DNA of 64,000 nucleotides, taken from the NCBI RefSeq assembly GCF_004364805.1, contig NZ_SOAP01000001.1, forward strand, positions 2,024,147-2,088,146. Reading direction: 5' to 3'. Below the pieces are notes generated by a model. It saw nothing but the letters and a program-made list of their open reading frames with translations. It made no database searches and had not been told where the DNA came from. The stretch is from Pelagimonas phthalicica (lineage in GTDB: Bacteria > Pseudomonadota > Alphaproteobacteria > Rhodobacterales > Rhodobacteraceae). The position numbers were made by a program, and so were the translations under genes. The number at the start of each line of letters is the position of its first letter. Positions within the stretch are counted from its first letter, which is position 1. Below, in pieces: positions 62,102 to 64,000 of this stretch.

Positions 62102-62875
62102 ATGGGATTTCAACTTGCGGCCTGCGCCGAGATGCTTTGGCAGGACAAGCCCATCCACTGGCGGGCCGCGCGCCTGCATGAAATGGGCTTTGGCGTTGGC
62201 CTATGGAATTGGCCCGCATGGGATCTGGACGCGCTAGAGGCGACCGGGGCGAATTTTACCATCATGAATGGCTATCTTGAGGGCCGTCTTGCGGATCAAG
62301 AGGGGGCCGAGCTGCTGCTGAAATCCGCCCGCGAGACTGCGCAAATCGGCAAGCGGCTGGGTGTGGATCGTCTGAATTTGCATGGGACCGGGTTGGGGGA
62401 TATGGGCCTGCCGATCCAACAGCTGGCCCATGTGGCACCGGGCATGTGGCAACGCGCCCGCGATACCCTGCACCGGATCTGCGACATGGCTGAGGAAGAA
62501 GGTGTTGTTTTCACGCTGGAAAATCTCAACCTGCGCGAACATCCCGGCTGCCCATTCAATTCCACCACTGACGTGTTGAACCTTGTCAGCACCGTGGATC
62601 GTCCGCAATTGCGCATCAATCTCGACCTGTACCACACGCAGATTGGCGAAGGCGATGTGATCCGCCATGCCGAGGCCTGCCTGCCATGGGTGGGTGAGAT
62701 TCAGGTCGCTGACAATCCGGGCCGCTGCGAACCGGGCACCGGTGAAATGAACTGGCCCATGATCGCGCGTGCGCTGGATGCGCTGGGTTATCAGGGCCCG
62801 ATCGGCATGGAAGCCTTTGCAAAAGACAAACCCGAAGACGCGCTCGAGGCGTTTCGCGCGGCCTTTACCCTCTGA
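62102..62875 (+). CDS. Hydroxypyruvate isomerase-like TIM barrel protein
   Basis: A 257-residue protein of the hydroxypyruvate isomerase/OtnI group. FTLENLNLREHPGCPFNS (Glu), LRINLDLYHTQIGEGDV (Asp-x-x-His) and GEIQVADNPGRCEPGTGEMNW are the family signatures. The ATG at 62102 lies 1 nt after the previous stop. The exact substrate is uncertain; genes of this type also occur in inositol and C4-sugar clusters. Confidence 0.85.
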   Translation: MGFQLAACAEMLWQDKPIHWRAARLHEMGFGVGLWNWPAWDLDALEATGANFTIMNGYLEGRLADQEGAELLLKSARETAQIGKRLGVDRLNLHGTGLGDMGLPIQQLAHVAPGMWQRARDTLHRICDMAEEEGVVFTLENLNLREHPGCPFNSTTDVLNLVSTVDRPQLRINLDLYHTQIGEGDVIRHAEACLPWVGEIQVADNPGRCEPGTGEMNWPMIARALDALGYQGPIGMEAFAKDKPEDALEAFRAAFTL

Positions 62876-62905
62876 ACAACAAACAAAAACAAGAAAGACG
62901 ACCCA

Positions 62906-63901
62906 ATGATCAAAGTTGGACTTCTGGGCGCTGGCCGGATTGCTGGTGTGCATGCCACTGCCATTTTCTCGAACCCGGGCAGCACGCTGTCAGCCGTTTC
63001 GGACTATTTTCCCGAAAACGCCGAGAAACTGGCCGCCGAATATGGCAGCACCGCGCGGACCACGGATGAGATCATCGCCGATCCCTCAATTGACGCTGTT
63101 TTGATCGCGACCTCAACCGATACGCATTCCAACCTGATCGAGGCTGCAACGGCGGCAGGCAAGGCGGTTTTGTGTGAAAAGCCGGTGGATCTGAGCCTTG
63201 ACCGTGCTCGCGCCTGCCAGTCCAATGTCGCGCAATCCGGTCAGCCGGTCATGATCGGGTTCAACCGCCGGTTCGATCCGAATTTCAGCGCGATGAGATC
63301 TGCCTTGGATGCCGGTGAAATCGGCAAACCTGAACTGCTGTCGATCACCTCCTTTGACCCGGCCCCGCCCCCCGTTGCCTATATCAAGGTCTCGGGCGGT
63401 CTGTTCCGCGATATGATGATCCATGACTTTGACATGGCCAATTTCATGATGGGCGAAGCGCCGGTGTCGATCAGCGCCAGCGGCTCTTCCATTGTTGACA
63501 CCGAGATTGGTGCAGCGGGCGATGTGGACACCGCCGCCGTCACCATGACCTATGCGGATGGGCGCATTGCGGTGATCAAAAACTCGCGCCGCGCCGTCTA
63601 TGGCTATGATCAGCGCGTTGAGCTGCTGGGGTCGGACGGGCTTTTGCAAGCGCAGAACATGCTGGAAAACACGGTGGTCAAATCCACAACCGCGGGTGTG
63701 AGCGGGGCGAAACCAACCTATTTCTTCCTCGAACGCTATATGCCGTCTTATGCCAATGAATGGGGCGCGTTTGTTGACGCGATCAATGGCGGATCCGCGC
63801 TTCCGGTCGATTTGTCCGATGGGATCACAGCTTTGGCCATGGCCGAGGCTGCCACCCAATCCCTGAAAACCGGTGCACCTGTGAGCTTGGCCGATGTCTG
63901 A
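62906..63901 (+). CDS. iolG: Inositol 2-dehydrogenase (Gfo/Idh/MocA)
   Basis: A 331-residue NAD-dependent dehydrogenase. IKVGLLGAGRIAGVHATAIF is the Rossmann motif; AVLCEKPVDLSLDRARAC carries E-K-P; GGLFRDMMIHDFDMANFMMGE contains the D-x3-H-D catalytic region of inositol dehydrogenases. Its end overlaps the iolC start, which supports the iol assignment. Confidence 0.92.
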   Translation: MIKVGLLGAGRIAGVHATAIFSNPGSTLSAVSDYFPENAEKLAAEYGSTARTTDEIIADPSIDAVLIATSTDTHSNLIEAATAAGKAVLCEKPVDLSLDRARACQSNVAQSGQPVMIGFNRRFDPNFSAMRSALDAGEIGKPELLSITSFDPAPPPVAYIKVSGGLFRDMMIHDFDMANFMMGEAPVSISASGSSIVDTEIGAAGDVDTAAVTMTYADGRIAVIKNSRRAVYGYDQRVELLGSDGLLQAQNMLENTVVKSTTAGVSGAKPTYFFLERYMPSYANEWGAFVDAINGGSALPVDLSDGITALAMAEAATQSLKTGAPVSLADV

Positions 63902-64000
63902 CGCGCTTGATTTGATCACGATTGGCCGTAGTTCGGTTGATTTATATGGCGCTCAGATAGGTGGGCGGCTTGAGGATATGGGGTCTTTTGACAAATATAT
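63894..64000 (+). CDS. iolC: 5-dehydro-2-deoxygluconokinase (partial, cut by the window edge)
   Basis: The N-terminal 35 codons only. LDLITIGRSSVDLYGAQIGG closely matches the start of IolC, a PfkB-family kinase of inositol catabolism. The ATG overlaps the iolG stop by 8 nt. The rest lies beyond the window. Confidence 0.85.
   Translation, partial: MSDALDLITIGRSSVDLYGAQIGGRLEDMGSFDKY

Overview
The window looks like a piece of an alphaproteobacterial chromosome from the Rhodobacteraceae (Roseobacter group). The evidence is GC-rich coding with short intergenic gaps, an isolated F1-type atpHAGDC operon without F0 genes, DUF2125, DUF6455 and NDUFA9-like genes, FnrL-type boxes, and a LuxR/LuxI pair. 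I see no phage, IS element, integron or CRISPR array. Most of the window is a housekeeping core with several accessory islands.

Layout. 1-3524: kynurenine-pathway operon (kynA, a secreted cupin, kynU, a stand-alone Lrp/AsnC sensor domain, a thioesterase, a RidA protein). 3750-5808: XRE regulator, LuxR regulator and LuxI-type AHL synthase, closed by a strong terminator. 5998-9093: GMC oxidoreductase and an orphan family-5 solute-binding protein. 9292-10964: panBC. 11030-13910: M20 deacylase, DUF2125 protein, ChaC-like protein. 13977-17867: a MotA/ExbB-like plus OmpA-like pair with a very long coiled coil. 17864-22900: M23 peptidase, clpA, gloB and a methyltransferase-like gene. 22923-28261: two RTX-type Ca-binding proteins with an N-terminal hydrophobic anchor; the larger is an internal triplication. 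28746-33694: atpHAGDC. 33874-39786: DEAD helicase, H-type lectin, prs, DsbA-like isomerase, alpha/beta hydrolase, plsY. 39799-43406: an overlapping pyrB - three small proteins - dihydroorotase-like operon. 43578-50217: UDG, LysE, pabC, pabB, carB. 50665-55351: CysZ/EI24, nitroreductase, DUF167, an M48 lipoprotein, a tandem triad of Cys-rich DUF6455 proteins, an NDUFA9-like protein. 55500-55586: tRNA-Leu(CAG). 55773-64000: a LacI regulator divergent from a sugar/cyclitol ABC transporter and inositol-type catabolic genes, ending inside iolC.

The signals most worth following are mainly in non-coding DNA. (a) Between pyrB and the UDG gene a 20-bp perfect inverted repeat has a loop that is exactly a one-nucleotide-loop G-quadruplex motif; a neighbouring tract can pair with that loop, and a second hairpin covers the pyrB ribosome-binding site. 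(b) Two copies of a dispersed element at 33800 and 39095 keep identical flanks but carry different 7-bp stems related by two compensatory base-pair changes. (c) Three adjacent DUF6455 genes share an exact C-x2-C-x5-C-x17-C-x-N spacing behind an FNR-type box. (d) A perfect FNR box lies upstream of atpH. (e) Two 20-bp perfect palindromes with a common CGTGCACG core sit 22 bp apart. Among proteins, the pyrC-like gene has lost its HxH zinc ligands, so it is probably a structural partner of PyrB, and the stator pair carries about 700 residues of predicted periplasmic coiled coil.
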